Assembly (NCBI RefSeq): GCF_001577835.2
Contig: NC_029526.1
Span: forward strand, 8,499,918-8,563,917
DNA: 64,000 nucleotides
Reading direction: 5' to 3'
Origin: Coturnix japonica
Taxonomy: Eukaryota > Chordata > Aves > Galliformes > Phasianidae
The notes under the pieces are model-generated. The model did not search any database. It saw nothing but the letters and a program-made list of their open reading frames with translations, and was not told the origin of the DNA. Every line of letters starts with the position of its first letter. The first letter of the stretch is position 1. A program made the translations under genes and the position numbers. Below, piece after piece: positions 38,301 through 51,304 of the stretch.

Positions 38301-41300
38301 AGTTGGTTTCATTAGGGATTGGACAAGAGCATTAGTCAGCCATCTGAAGCCAACTATAAAATTAAACATAGCCACATGAGGAGCCGTAACGAAGGCCCAG
38401 GGCACAGCAATGTTCCTGCTCAGAGCCTGGAAACCTTCGAGCACAATCTGTAAATGGAAGCTGTGGGGTATCAATCTGACAACTGCTGCTTTTAAGCAGA
38501 AAGCAGATCTCCCTTTATCACAGAATAAAGGAAATACCTAAACTGCTTGGTTTCTGAAGGGAGCACAATTCCATCAGAGGTTTCTGCTACGTTCATCCAT
38601 CTCCTTACTCCCTTTTTTCAGTTCCCATAGTGAAGCTATCTGCTACAACAAAGAGGCAGAAACTAGGTGTGCCACCTTTCCTTTCTACCTGCAGTAGGGA
38701 CAATGGTCTTTCCTTTTAACCTGTGATAGAGACCAAGGGGTGACTCACTTCCTTGTCTCCAAGGCTCTCCTTTTATTTCCTCCCCATCTAGTCTTCAAGT
38801 CATGCTGACTACTGTGAGAAGTGTGTGAGTTCCTGCTGCTTGCTCATATACACAAGTATATGTTTATAAGTACAGAAAGCAGGGAACTAGCAGTACAGGC
38901 CTGGAGCTGATTCAGCTCACTCTTCTGAACACTGTATACTGGTGCAGACACTTATGTAAGAAGCATGGGACAGCCCTCACACAAACTGAGATGTAGCTCA
39001 TCTTTCAAGACAAGCACCTCCCAGATAAATAAGTACAATATTCTATTGTCGGTGATACTTACCAAGAAGTTACTGAGGGCAATTCTAGCCCATAAAGAAA
39101 AAACAAAACAAACAGCTAGTCATACTGTATAAGAAGAGATAGGAGCAGGCACTTCATCAGAAACAGTTTTTATTTTCTTTAATTTGCTGACATTTCTGTG
39201 GAAGATAATTCTACTTTGGCTCCAGTTCTCCTTCCAGACCATTAGCACTGCTATTTGTGTATTAATTATTAATGTAAGCCAAGTGACTGCAGGAAGCAAA
39301 ATTGACTGGAGAGCTGTTTTCCTTTTAAACTAACATTTTTATTCTTTTTTTCCTTCAACAATTTGAAATAGCACTGCAAACAAGTACCACCATAATTTCT
39401 TTACACATAAAAGAGTGCTTTTTTGTGTACAAAACAAACACATGCATGACTAATTCACAGAGAGAATAACAAAAAACAAAACCACAAACAGCAAAAAGAC
39501 TAAAATGACAGTTAAGTGTTTAAGTGCCCCAGGTCGTCCCATCCCAATCCCTGCACACCGAGCCACTAGTCTGGCTCCTGCAATTACATTCCAGTGCTCT
39601 GCAGTTGGACAAACCGACACACCAAAATTCATATTGGTTCTGAGTTAGCTATTTTAATTTCTACAACAGAGCATGAAGAAGCAGTTTTGCAACAGTAGAC
39701 TTTTAATTTTCTTTTAAGCAGAAGATACAAGAATGGATATCTCTAATAAGCTAGAAAGTTTTCAGAGTACAGGAGTTTCTAAGGTCACATCAATATCATT
39801 TTGGAGTAGCCCAAAGGGACTGGACCTGATAGACAGAAGGTTTAGCTGCAATGAATCCACAAACTTCTAGTCCCTGCTGTGTTAGAAATCCTGAGAAACA
39901 AATTCAGCCTTCAAGCACCATTTAACATGATACAGTCCTGCACTCCCACTAAATTATCAACATTGTTTAATGGAGTTACGTGCACTGCAAACACTTATTT
40001 TTAAAGAACTTCAGCTGCAGTGTAATGTAAAGTTATCCAGTAAATCTTCATTCTGCTAGCTAAGCTTTTTAAAATTCCAAGAAAAATGGTTTAAGTTCAA
40101 GCTATGCCTACTATGATGTACTGCACTGCTTTCACAACCACAACAGAATGAAGACAAGTATTAAAATTCTTCTTAAAATTCAGAAAAACAGAGATGACAT
40201 TTTTTCTAGTCATAACAGAGAGACATCTATTTCAGATTTATCTGCTTCTTACAGTGAGCAAGTGTTGCTACAGGACTAGCACTTCATTAGAATATTTAAT
40301 CTTCTGCTTCAGGTATAGCTGCCTCCTAACCTTTCAAGGTGTGAAAAGTGAACTTGTTAGCTGTTTGCTTCTTCTGATTTGATTTACCCCCACAGTGGTA
40401 CATAATTGCACAACCTTACCAAAACCACATTTGACAGACTTTAAGATTAGCTTACTGTTGATCTGTCAGAGAGGTTGCCTTGTCGTATGTATTCTATTGC
40501 AGCCTCAATTGAGGTTAGACAGTATCCCAATTCATCCTTCACCGAACTGCAAAGCCTGAAGTTCTTGATGTAACTCAAGTTGGCCATCCTGAAATAAAGT
40601 TAAGACAGTGAACCATTAAAGTTGATACTAGAATGACATATGTTAATATCACAGCTCATTTCAGACAATCCAGGCAGATACTAAATGTGAGTTAAGAAAA
40701 AACTTTTAGAAAGACTGTTAGGCTGGCAATATCATAGCTGTTCTGAGCTGGACATACAGATCCAGTAAATTGAAGATTTCCCCATTACAACAGTTTTCCA
40801 GACTTGGAATCAACACAAATTCCCAGTAGTCCTGAATTCTGTCACATCTTTGCTGTTTATCTGACTAGTTTTCTGAATCACATTACCCCTCTTGCATTTT
40901 GGGTAGGCTATTACTAGAGGTCCAGAAACATTTGGCCCCACTGTACCATTAAATGCAATATGATGGAGCCTTGTACAACCAAAGAAGTTACATACCAGTT
41001 TGGGATTTCTGTTTTTACAAGTAGATACAGCAAGACAGAGAGAAGATCATCTGCACACATGATTTCCATGTTAACTAGAAGAAAGAATTTACATCTGATA
41101 TTAGTAATCTCACAGTTCAAACCAAAACTGATGCCTATAAACGCAGCTCTGCATTTATAGTCGCTAGACTTTTGATTTCAAGATTAACATGGAATACAGA
41201 CAAGCAGACAAGAATAAGCCAATAGCAATCTTCACTGTTTAATGACACTTTTCCCACCTAAGAAAGTCTTAGATCATATAAGCTTGCCACATGCTCTAGC

Positions 41301-44300
41301 TAAAACATACAGTTAATCAAGTACTTCAGCTCACTCATATCTTAAAGTGCTGAGGAGCTTGCGTTGCAATGATTTTGTTTTCAGATATCAGCAGACCTCA
41401 ATGTAATTGTTTAACCCACAAGACTAATTCAAACAGGTGTTTATACACCACAGTGCATAGATGTTAAGAGAAAACTAATCTCAGAGCTTTATTTTAATTC
41501 ACTATTTACTGACCTCTTTGGCTAGGTGACTGCATAATAATTTGTACCACTTTCCGTAGACAAAGTAGCTTCTGTTGAGGGGAAGTACATTTGTTCAGCT
41601 GACTCAGTTCTCGCTTGGCTCGTGGTATATTAAAACTATGAAATAATTTGAAAGAAATTGTCAACATACATCATAGCTCCTGTGCGAAATGTCTAAAATC
41701 CAAGTCTGAACTTATTCAGAGATGAAATGAAGACTGGTATTGGCACATTTCTATCTCTACCCTACACTTGCATTTCTGCACCTTGTAGATCAAAAGGGAG
41801 GCATAAAACCCCATAAGCAAAGAAGTAACAATGAAACAACTGCCTTAAAAGAACACAGTTGTTCTATCTCAAAGGAATGAAGCATAACAAAAATTTGCTA
41901 TTGTCTGAAGGATAACTTTTTGGCCTGTCCGAAAGCTATTTGAGACAGGATCTCAGTGACGGCTCAAAAACACTCACCTAAACTCAGGCTTTACTCCAAT
42001 GTCTTTTTGCTGGAGGTCTTGAAGGCTTCTTGTGATTTTGTTAAAAGCAGCATCCTAATCAACAGAAAGGCAATAAGTTTTTAAAATGCATTGGATTAAT
42101 GTAGTTAATCTTCAGCAATCAAACTTACCTCACTTGCCTCAATAGTCCCCACATATTTAAAGACTAGATCATAAATAGCATGGTGGATATACATCTGTTG
42201 GAAAAGAACAGTAGCTTAGACATGAAAGGGACAGCTAAAATTGCTTGCCAATTGTTTTCCTTCATTTCAGATGCTTACTTCAACTGCTTGTTTAATCAGA
42301 TTCATCTGCTCTTCTTGCTTCGCAAGCATCTTCTAAAAAAAGGAAAAGCCACATAAACAGCAAGAGAGTTAAATGATGTATTGCTTAAGTAATGCTACAT
42401 ACTATTGTATTTAGTGATGTGTTTACCAAGTGTGAATCTCTCAGAAGATGCTGGAGACATTTGGTATAAAGTGCACTGACAGAATCCTAGGAAGGAAAAA
42501 AAAAAGTAGATTTGTGTTAATAATAGGAAGCAACAAAGCATAAAATAGTAAAGAAAGGAGAGCTTCCCTGACTTAGAAGCACACAGTATCAATAAGCAAA
42601 ATAAGATCTTTAGCAAGAACTGCATTTCCATAACAGTCAAGATGCAGCAATACACAGTTATAAATTCTTTCCTCCCTCCCTACATTCTTCCCTGGACAAT
42701 TCTGACATAGCAAATCTTAACAGGAAAAGATATCCAAAGCAGTGAAATGAATTATATTTAGTGAACTAAGCAGCAAAATACTGACAATGTAGTGGCGGAG
42801 GCTCTTCCGTTCATGTTCTTTAAATGTTCGGTAGAAGGATCCTATGTATTTATCAAATCTCTCACAGTGCCTTCCCAAGAATTCTCTAACATCTTCGATA
42901 TTTTTGAGAGAATAAAGGTTTGATGAAGCTGTAGATTCATCTAAAAATGAAACCCAAGAATTAACACATTGAATACACATGCACAGTAAAGCTCCTCCTG
43001 GTAATAGATATCAAGCCAGCTTGTGTGTATTGAAACATTATTTCAGCTTACTACGCTTTTAAATGAAGGTGTTGCTTTCAATTATGAAAACTTATTGCGG
43101 TTAAATAACCCCACTTGGAGCCAGCTTTCTTGCCTTTTATGTCAAGTATCTGCTTGGAATAGCTAAAAACTGATTCTGCATGCTCTTTCACTCTGGGGTA
43201 ATTTATTGCTGCTCATAACTGAAGCATGAGACAGGCATGAAATTTAAGAAAAGCATATTACAGTACTGACTGAGTGCCCATGCAGGAAGATAGCGTGCTC
43301 TAAATAAGCTGTAAAAAATAAAAACACCCACATCCTGAACTTTTACATAGCCTATTTAATAGCCTATTATTATAGGCACCTTTTTTTTCCCTGAATGAGA
43401 GGGCAAAGTTGCTCCATGTACATGTTGAATCAAATCCACTTTTCTTCTAAATAATACAGTTTGATCCCTTATTTGGAATTCATTTATTTATATATAGATT
43501 TTCCAAGAAAAATCCTCTAGGCAAGCCCTTCATCTGCACTCAATGCACTAATAATAGGCTTAGATCTCATTCATTTCAAATTACTTAGAAATTACAAGTC
43601 ACCTCAGTTCTGAAAGGCTGCTGTACAACTACACTAATAATAGCCAAAAAAACTGAAAAACAGATTTTATGCATATATTCTTATTTACAGTTTGAGCCTC
43701 TATGTATTTCAGCTATTTTACTTCCAGCATAACATCCACACTTCTCACAGCATTATTTTCACACTTGCCCAGTACCACTTTGTCATTTGTTTACATTATT
43801 ACTTATTTAGAAAGATGAGATGCTTTTAATTCAGAAAAAAGCAAACATTTCAAGAAGCTTCAGTTACTTATTTGGTACAAAATTCCATAAGGAAATCCTG
43901 TTACATTCACAGCTTGAACAGCAGCCTTGGAAAGTGCATTCTAGCCTCACCAAGCAGCTTATTTAATATTAGGGAAAAAAAAAAAAAAGAATACATTAAA
44001 TGAAATGAGACAGATGACCTCCAAATGAGCTGCTACATACTACACAGCCTCTAAACACTAATGAAGTGACTACGAATTTACCACAATCCAATTTTGTGCA
44101 TCCACTTTCATCCAAAGACAGGTGTCAAGGAGATTAAATTCTACCTTTAAACAGCCAACACTAAACTGAGTACTGTTAAAAAAAAACAAAACAAAAGCTG
44201 TATCAAGTACTCCATAATTCTTTACCATGGAGACTGGGACACAAGCCCTATAAAAATAAAGTTTGGCTTGCACCAACTTAATGCTTTTACAACAACATAC

Positions 44301-46719
44301 TAACACCCACACCAGCATATCAGTAAGTGCTGTGAGCTTTCAGTCAACTCCACACTTCTCAGAATGAATTAAATACATCTAATAAAGATACTGATTTGAT
44401 CACTGTGCAAACAAGACCAACAGTTATCACTTTATCACTGCAACACCTACTTGTGTTTTCTGTTTTTTCCAGTGGATGAGCTATGCACAAAATACTAAAG
44501 CTTTCTTCTTTTTCATTGTAAAATGTTTCCTCAAAAAGAACAGGTACCGAGAGATGATAGTTAAAACCAGTTCCTAAGATGACAAGATTTCCTTGTATGA
44601 AGATCTCCTGAAAAGAAGAAGTGGAAAAATTCAAAAAACAATTCTTCTAACTTCTGCATTGCACAGCTATACCCCCAGGGAAATAAGAATCTTGCAACAT
44701 GGAAAAGTCACAGACTCCAGATTTTTCATATTCTCACGCTGTGTAGGCTGAAACAGGGATCCTGCAGTTTACAACAGCCAGCTAAATCTTGCTTGTACTC
44801 ACTTTCCTTTCAAGCCCTCTGCTAAAGTTAGTTTAGAGAATATCTGAAACCAAGTAACTATTTGCAGATTTTCAAGCACTTTTAGTAGAATAGTAACTGG
44901 AAAAAAAGCAATTTATATTTGTTGTCTACGGTTCACCTTAGTAAGACACCATCTATCTTATCTATGATGCCTCATGCTCAGCTTTATATCCCAAAGAATT
45001 CTAGAGTGAACATCTACAGTAGGAATACCTAAATAACTGCCTGCAAATAGGTGCAAAAATCTCAGACTGTATTGCAAAAATGGCAAGTGGGGAAAAAAAA
45101 AAATTCATCTTAAATCTATGCAGTGTTAGCATTGGTTATAATGGCTTTGCATTAGTTTCTAAATCAGGCCTCAGATACTACTCAGTATTATCTTAGTCGT
45201 CTTAATCCTTGGTGAACTTGCATCTGCATACAGTACAGGCAGCATGAAAGCTAAAGATGCAGTTAATTAAGTGAAAATGGCCCTTAAGCCAGGCAACAGG
45301 ATTCCTAACAGCCAAAAATGGAGAGAACCCATTTACGCAGTCAAAAGTTCCATAACTAAAACACATAGATAAGCTTGACAAAGCTGCTTCACTGATGTAG
45401 TAAACCGAAAATCAGAGTCAGAACCATCTAAATAGGATAATCACTCCTGAGAGCATATCAAAACACATATCACTAGAAAGCAACATATCCCAGAGAACAC
45501 TGTTTTAGATGGCTGATATATATATTTGCCAGTTAGCACTAGCTCTTCACTGGCTCCTGTAGCCACCATTAGTTCAGTTAGTTACCAACTGCAGTGAATC
45601 ATTTACCAGAGTGTCCCCAAGATACCAAAACGGAAATACCTTTCCATTTAAGGTCTGAAAACTTTCTTCTAGCGGCTTCAGTACATAAGATTCAAACTGG
45701 CAATTGGAAAGACTGTTGCTTGAAAGGCTTCCTTTGCATGGAACTAATACCTAAAATAGAGTTAGATCACAATTTGGAGATAAATACAATAAATCACCAT
45801 TCTGATTGCTTTTGCCTTTTATACTATAATAGATTGGCAGATAAAGACAAATTCTTGACTAGTAAGCAAGACTCATTTTAACATCCATATACACAATGCT
45901 AATCTAATTTTCAATTTGTTCTGATGTCAAGAAGCTCAAACTCCTACTACCAATACAAAAGGAATCCTGAGTTTCTTCTTTTAACTAAGTTACTCTCCAT
46001 TCAGACAATACTTTCTTGGAGTAATTTCAGTCATTTGGAGTAAAAGCAGTGTGTGAGCACTTTCAAGTTACAGGAAAATACTATTCAATGAGGAAAAATT
46101 ACGTAGTGCGAGATCTCATTCCTTTCAATACCAGGAACTCTATACACACTGAAAGAAAATACATTTCATTGTCAGGAAATGCATCTTCAAATTGCTTCTG
46201 TTCTTAAAATGACAGCCTTCCTTCTCCAGAAGCAGCAGTATAACTCACAATACAAATACTTTTATGCTGGAAATGTAGAGTCATTCCATTATCAGCTCTA
46301 GAACCACCAGCATAAGAGGTCAGACTCAAGAACAGAAAGACAATTTTGCATGTTAATAGAACAACTGGGTTCTGCGGATATTTGACAAGTGCAAGAATAT
46401 ACAACTGATTCGTATAAAAGAAAGCAAGTTTCCTGTGAAGGTTAGAAGCTTTCACTTCCATGTGTTACTACTGCACAGTTACCAAGAGGTCCACATTTGC
46501 AGATAAAATATTTAGCAGACTTGTGCTGAACTTCATAAGTCTTAAGAAGCATTGAATTTAAATAAAAATTTGCAGCTATTTAATAAGTTAATTTAGAATA
46601 CACTTATTTATACTTACAATACCATGGAGTTCTGCAACTTTGCTGCAGAGATCAGGACGTCGCTTCTGAATGGCCAAATAAAAGGGATTTTTCAAGAGGT
46701 CTTCATCATACATAGCCAT
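22712..46719 (-). CDS. ANKRD27: Ankyrin repeat domain 27 (VARP), 28 coding exons
   Basis: Endosomal VPS9-domain GEF for RAB21 and effector of RAB32/38 that binds VAMP7 and retromer (VPS29); works in endosome-to-surface and melanosome cargo traffic. Coding exons, minus strand: 46719-46618, 45750-45640, 44607-44451, 42940-42786, 42486-42427, 42332-42279, 42194-42129, 42054-41978, 41635-41514, 41074-40996, 40588-40456, 37107-37015, 36232-36105, 35653-35571, 35005-34890, 34105-34013, 33646-33449, 33138-33079, 32965-32846, 30927-30883, 29257-29135, 28605-28408, 28088-27969, 27376-27215, 26386-26278, 24982-24901, 24166-24094, 22978-22712. All phases agree; 1061 residues, close to human (1050). Start [20 protein letters not shown] matches human [19 protein letters not shown], which fixes the ATG although a second ATG lies two codons on. 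The exon holding the ATG begins at 46748 with 29 bp of leader. Identity is certain. Confidence 0.98.
24251..24264 (+). promoter_or_regulatory. Consensus CTCF core motif
   Basis: CCACTAGGTGGCAC fits every position of CCASYAGRKGGCRS and continues TATC, as many strong sites do. Lies in the ANKRD27 intron upstream of exon 27. Oriented away from the site at 16841. Confidence 0.6.
24345..24492 (-). mobile_element. CR1 LINE 3' fragment (antisense)
   Basis: Plus strand: AGAATCATAGAATCCTTGGA, then GGAAGGGACCTGTGAATGCC and CAGGTTGCCCAGGGCC, the reverse complement of the CR1 3' end. Truncated, about 150 bp, in an ANKRD27 intron. Confidence 0.88.
27215..30927 (-). CDS. ANKRD27: ANKRD27 second zinc motif and second ankyrin block (exons 20-24)
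   Basis: Residues 670-885. [10 protein letters not shown] at 711-720 is the second zinc motif; the acidic run EEDLEDEDD stands before it. Ankyrin repeats: [45 protein letters not shown] and [10 protein letters not shown]. The serine-rich linker [16 protein letters not shown] sits in exon 19 just upstream. Confidence 0.93.
30928..32845 (-). other. ANKRD27 intron between exons 19 and 20
   Basis: 1.9 kb, no exon or repeat recognised. Confidence 0.85.
33079..36232 (-). CDS. ANKRD27: ANKRD27 first zinc motif and first ankyrin block (exons 13-18)
   Basis: Residues 404-629. [10 protein letters not shown] at 431-440 is the first VPS29-binding zinc motif. Ankyrin repeats follow: [38 protein letters not shown] and [18 protein letters not shown] junctions fall inside repeats, as in human. 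Confidence 0.93.
37108..40455 (-). other. ANKRD27 intron between exons 11 and 12
   Basis: 3.3 kb. It contains an exon-like open segment at 38254-38447 on the gene's strand, discussed in the findings; otherwise nothing recognised. Confidence 0.85.
40456..42194 (-). CDS. ANKRD27: ANKRD27 VPS9 GEF domain (coding exons 7-11)
   Basis: About residues 214-372, aligning with the human VPS9 domain (about 233-371). Visible conserved stretches: [39 protein letters not shown] and [20 protein letters not shown]. The ADDLLPVLxYxL-type core and the Tyr-Cys-Leu-Thr stretch are the catalytic VPS9 signature for nucleotide exchange on RAB21. Confidence 0.93.
42786..46719 (-). CDS. ANKRD27: ANKRD27 N-terminal region (coding exons 1-4)
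   Basis: Residues 1-175. Contains [20 protein letters not shown] and [19 protein letters not shown], both almost as in human. This N-terminal part is reported to bind the retromer-linked or RAB partners of VARP. Residues near 122-132 (ENTNESTASSN) are the most divergent. Confidence 0.93.
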
Positions 46720-47836
46720 ATGGACTTCAGATACCTCAAGGAGATTTTCTGGAAAACATATGGAGAATGGTTAATGCATACTGTGTGGTATCTGTGAATG
46801 TGTAAAACTGCCTAATACCAAAGGGGCAGTGTCTAAAAAGAAAAAGTGGCTTCAGGTCTCCCATGTGAGCAGTGAATGTCCTGCCTAACCAATGAGAAAT
46901 TAATCATAGTCACTCAAAAGTTATTCAGAAAGAACCATGTCCACAAACACCAAAGAAAACATTTCCTGTTACACATGTATCTTCATGTCTCCTTTGCCCT
47001 TTAAAGTGCATGATCTGCTGGGAAAAATCTTAATGGAAGAAGAGAGATATTAACACCTACATGATAACCACTCTGATACACAATCTAAGGTCTAACACAA
47101 ACCAGAAGACAGGAATTAAAAGCTTCTTCACAGCAAATTCTACAACACTGGGACACTGATGCTTTCACAGTAAGCTCAGGTAAGTGACAACTACTGACTG
47201 GTGAGACACCCAGACAGTGTAACAGGAATCCTCGTGTAATGTAATCCCCAACTTTCCAGGGAAAGTTATAGGAAAGGTACAAGAAGCAGGTATGTATAAC
47301 CAAGTAGTAATTAAAAAGACACCAATGAAATCCAATATTTGTGGTAACCTCTACTTCCACAGAAAAGGTCTGAAACATCCAAAGTCAGACTGACACAACA
47401 TCTGGCAAAACAGTGAGCAGAAAAGCAGAAAAGCTACCAGAGACAGAAATCCAACTGCCAGACACTGGACAGCTATCACAAGGTGCGTCACAAGGAAAGA
47501 GGATTTCCAGAGGCACTAAACCCTCTGTTTACTTTTAATTCTCTAGACACAAGGACATGAAAAACCCTAGTAGGACCCTTCTAGAATAACTTCAGCATTA
47601 TTTTATTCTAAAGAACAAAGGTTAACAGATTTACAGGGGCTTAATTAAGTAGACTGTCTTATGTCTTTTCCATTTGTCCAGATTGTCCAAGGAAAGAATA
47701 AACATAAGTCACACGATTTCCTCCTGCAATTTCAGCTATACATACCAGGAAAAGGTAAGAAGAGCAATAGAACTTTAATTTGAGCAAGCCACTTTTATAC
47801 AGTTAGCATTTCCAGGTTCAAAAAGCCCATGTCAGA

Positions 47837-47940
47837 TGGAGCCCTGGGCAGCCTGGTCTAGTATTAGATATGGAGATTGGAGTTTGATGATCCCTGAGGT
47901 CCCCCCTTCCAACCCAAGCCATTCTGTGATTCTGTGATTT
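47837..47940 (+). mobile_element. CR1 LINE 3' end
   Basis: GAGCCCTGGGCAGCCTGGTC, GGAGTTTGATGATCCCTGAG and CTTCCAACCCAAGCC, with a short ATTCTGTG tail repeat. Sense orientation on the plus strand, about 100 bp, truncated. Confidence 0.88.
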
Positions 47941-50900
47941 CCTTGCTTTCTCAAGTCTGGACTTTTACTAAGCACAATACCTGCTCAGTGTGAGATTCTG
48001 ATGCTTATCATGTAGTACTCAAAATACCGAGCTACAGTAGTGCTGTACTGGTACCACAAACACGTCCTTCTCCACAGGCTGGTAAAGAGACATGAAACCA
48101 CTGTGTTACAGTATAATTGGATGGAAAAATACATTCCCAATTCACACAGATTTTTAAATAGTCCTTCAGTTTCAGCTATGCTGTTAACTGATCTATTGTC
48201 TGTTACCTGATCTACGTACAGTCTCATCCTTCCTTATAATTAGGCACAAGGAGAACTCAACACAAACCTAATCAGTTAAGCCTGCAAGTCATTCCCACTA
48301 TGAAGTTATCAGCAGTTACTTGCAGCCTGGATCACCTCAACATGAGCCACTAAAGACAACTAAGGCAGCAGCAGGTAACTGTCTCCAGCAGTTTTTTTTC
48401 CTTATGAAGCTCCAGATGAAACAGTTCATCCGCCTTCCAAAAGTGGAAAAATATCTTCCATGAAAGGATATCAATTTGGCTATCACAGCCCTAAGATGGG
48501 CCTTACCAAGCAGGACTAATTTATCTATTAACTGCCTGTTAACAATCAGCTAAGCAATAATTCCAGTAAGACCTTAAATGACTTAGAGCTCACAGTTCAA
48601 ACAAGATTCAACACCAGCTTGTTATACGGAAGGCAAATGTCACAGAGGGCCGTATGAACACATGCAGCTAGCAAAATCATCAGCCTCGGCAAAGCTTATT
48701 TTGGAGTCCTGTATTCCTTTTTGGGTGCACTTCAGGGAAGATGAAATGATGAATCTTCATATTACTGAAGAATCTGAAGTGAGAAAGGCAGAAAAGGGGG
48801 ATGTAGAACACAGTGCAATGATACTAGCTAAGGCAAAGCAACTGCATGAGGTAAGTAAGAAAATCCCACAGATGTACCAAGGTCTCAGCAAGGGCATTTT
48901 GTTCCACATCTGTAAAAGAAGTAATAGGCCTCAGCTTAGGTAAAGAGAGTCAGGTAACAACTTTTTAAAATAAAGATAAACACATGTTTTAGATCACTTG
49001 TCAAAGCTATCAGGTGTCTGATATTGTAAATCTTTAAGAACCTGTTAAACAAACCTCTACTGGAAGCGATACAGATGCAGCCTTCTAGCCTCACTAGATT
49101 ATATGATCTCCCGAGATGCTTTCCAAAACAAACTTGCCCACGAAAACATCTTCACCTGCCTTTTTATTTGTGAATTCATGTTCACTATCCAGCCAACTGG
49201 TAGATGAGAACGCTGTGACCCTCTATGCAGTGTGCATGAAGGTATTAGGATGCCAGGTGCTGAGCAGTGGGGAGGTGAGACTAGAGCACAATGACACAAG
49301 AAGGCAACTAAGCATCAGACTGCAGAGACAAAACTGCAGTGAGCATGTGTTTCCAATTGCTATATTGCCCATTTTTGCAGTTTAATAGTCTAAGTCCAAA
49401 GAATTCTTTCCCATAGTAGAAAAGGGAAGGAAGAACACATCCCATAAACCTCCCTTCTCTAGAAACTGCATCTCATCGAAGAAGACAGAAGCTTAGTTCA
49501 CAGAAGTGTTTGCAGGTCACCCTGAGCAGAAGCAGACTGAAGACTCCAGTCTGCCAGCAGGGCACATAAAGCTGCAACCAAGTCCCTGCAAGGCAGGAAG
49601 TAGCAGCCAGTAATCAAATGAGTGCTGTTTTGAGAATGGATTCTCCATTTTCTTCTCTTTTCTCACTCTTTTCCCTCAGCCCTACATCTGTGCACTGCTC
49701 CATTACTGGATGGCTACTGTATCTGATTAATGCATGGGTATGCAAAAGAAAGGATGAAATGTTCATTAAATTAACTGAAGCAATTAATCAGCTACATTTG
49801 CCGAGACAGAAATAGGGATCTATAGGCCACGTAGTAATAGTAATTACAACAAAGCCAAGTCCTTCACACTACACTTCTACAGATCAAGTCTACAGAAACT
49901 GAAGAATACATTACAGACCCCCCCAAATTTTGGCTCGAGCATTTTTGAGATAAGTCAATTTCTTTCCATCTCAAAAGTTAAGTGCATCTGAACATTACAG
50001 CTAATGCACTGCGGTAATTCTAAGAACGCATTAGAATACTCCATTGAGAATTCGCTGGCAGAACACAGCATCCAACTTTAGTCTAATGGAACTGAAGGGG
50101 CAAGTGGTGGAATTATTCCTCTAGTTGCACCTCGAGCAGCTTTAGATTTACTAACATTCAGCAAGCAGGAAAAAGCACAAAGTCATATAAGCATTGAAGA
50201 GTTCTGGTAACACAACTGAAAGCCCATTAAAATTTTCATAAGCCATATTCCCTACGTTTATTAAATTCTATCATGCTAAGCTGTAAAGCAATACATAAGT
50301 ACTAATTTCAAAATGTTTAAATGGAACCACTTTGCTGCGTGGCTTCACGCCTGTAAACACAGGAATAGCTGTGACTGCTGGAAGAACAGAAGCCAGCACA
50401 TCAGAGAACCCAATAAGCATTATGTTACTCTTTATAAAAAAAAGAAAACAAGAACATAATCATACCCTTAGAACAGCCAAGTCCTTTGTAGACTAAGAAC
50501 AGAGTGATAGTTCTAATGACACATCTTGCACCAGGAACAGCTGAAGTGAAAAGCCATGCAATGAATCCAAGCACATCACTTCTTTCCAAAAGAGTGGAAA
50601 CCAAGTCCTATGACCTTTGGTACTGACAGCAATAAGTAGGACTTAGCTATGAAAGTTTTTGTCATCAGGTTTCCTGTTAGAGATACTGAAATCAGGTGCT
50701 TTCCACAGACCTATTCATTTCCAGCTCTTTTTAAGAAACATTTTGAAATAGTCATTGAAGTAGATGCCATTGCTTTTACTTGACAGCTACATTATGTCCC
50801 CATTCTAAAAATTCTTATTCAGTTCTGAAGTACACCTCCAGAATATCCTGCATTAACACTGCAGACCTAATGAGACATACTACAGAGAAAATGCCTTTCA

Positions 50901-51290
50901 TAACAGCACAAAGGATTCTGTATGGAAACACTTCATGTTCAGTGGTGAACAGCACAAGACTGACTTCCTCATTTCACACACTGACATCAATTTCATCTTT
51001 GCTTGCAGACTCTTGTATGACAGTAACAACTTCAGCTGAGTAAACCAATAACTAGCATATCACTTGCTGAAAAGCTCAAAAGAATGACAGAAATCAGACC
51101 AAGCAGTAACTTATTACTCAGCTACAAGTTGTTTATCTCTGAACAGCTAAACATTATACTGAGACATTCCTGGTAAAGTTTATTTACCACATTAGCAAAC
51201 TGTAAAGCTCTCCAGAAAGAAACCTGGATGAAACAATTGTTCCCCAGTTCCAAATGACTTCTCAAACACAGTGGGATCATTCCCTCACCC

Positions 51291-51304
51291 CACACACACA
51301 CACA
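51291..51304. repeat. (CA)7 microsatellite
   Basis: Short pure CA run in the first ANKRD27 intron. Confidence 0.7.

Noticed and set aside
48662-48943. 93-codon plus-strand frame in the first ANKRD27 intron
   Set aside because: No recognised homology and no splice context; a frame of this length is expected by chance in 8 kb.
49080-49135. Possible decayed CR1 end (CTAGATTATATGATCTCCCG)
   Set aside because: Only a short partial resemblance, with no flanking CR1 sequence to support it.
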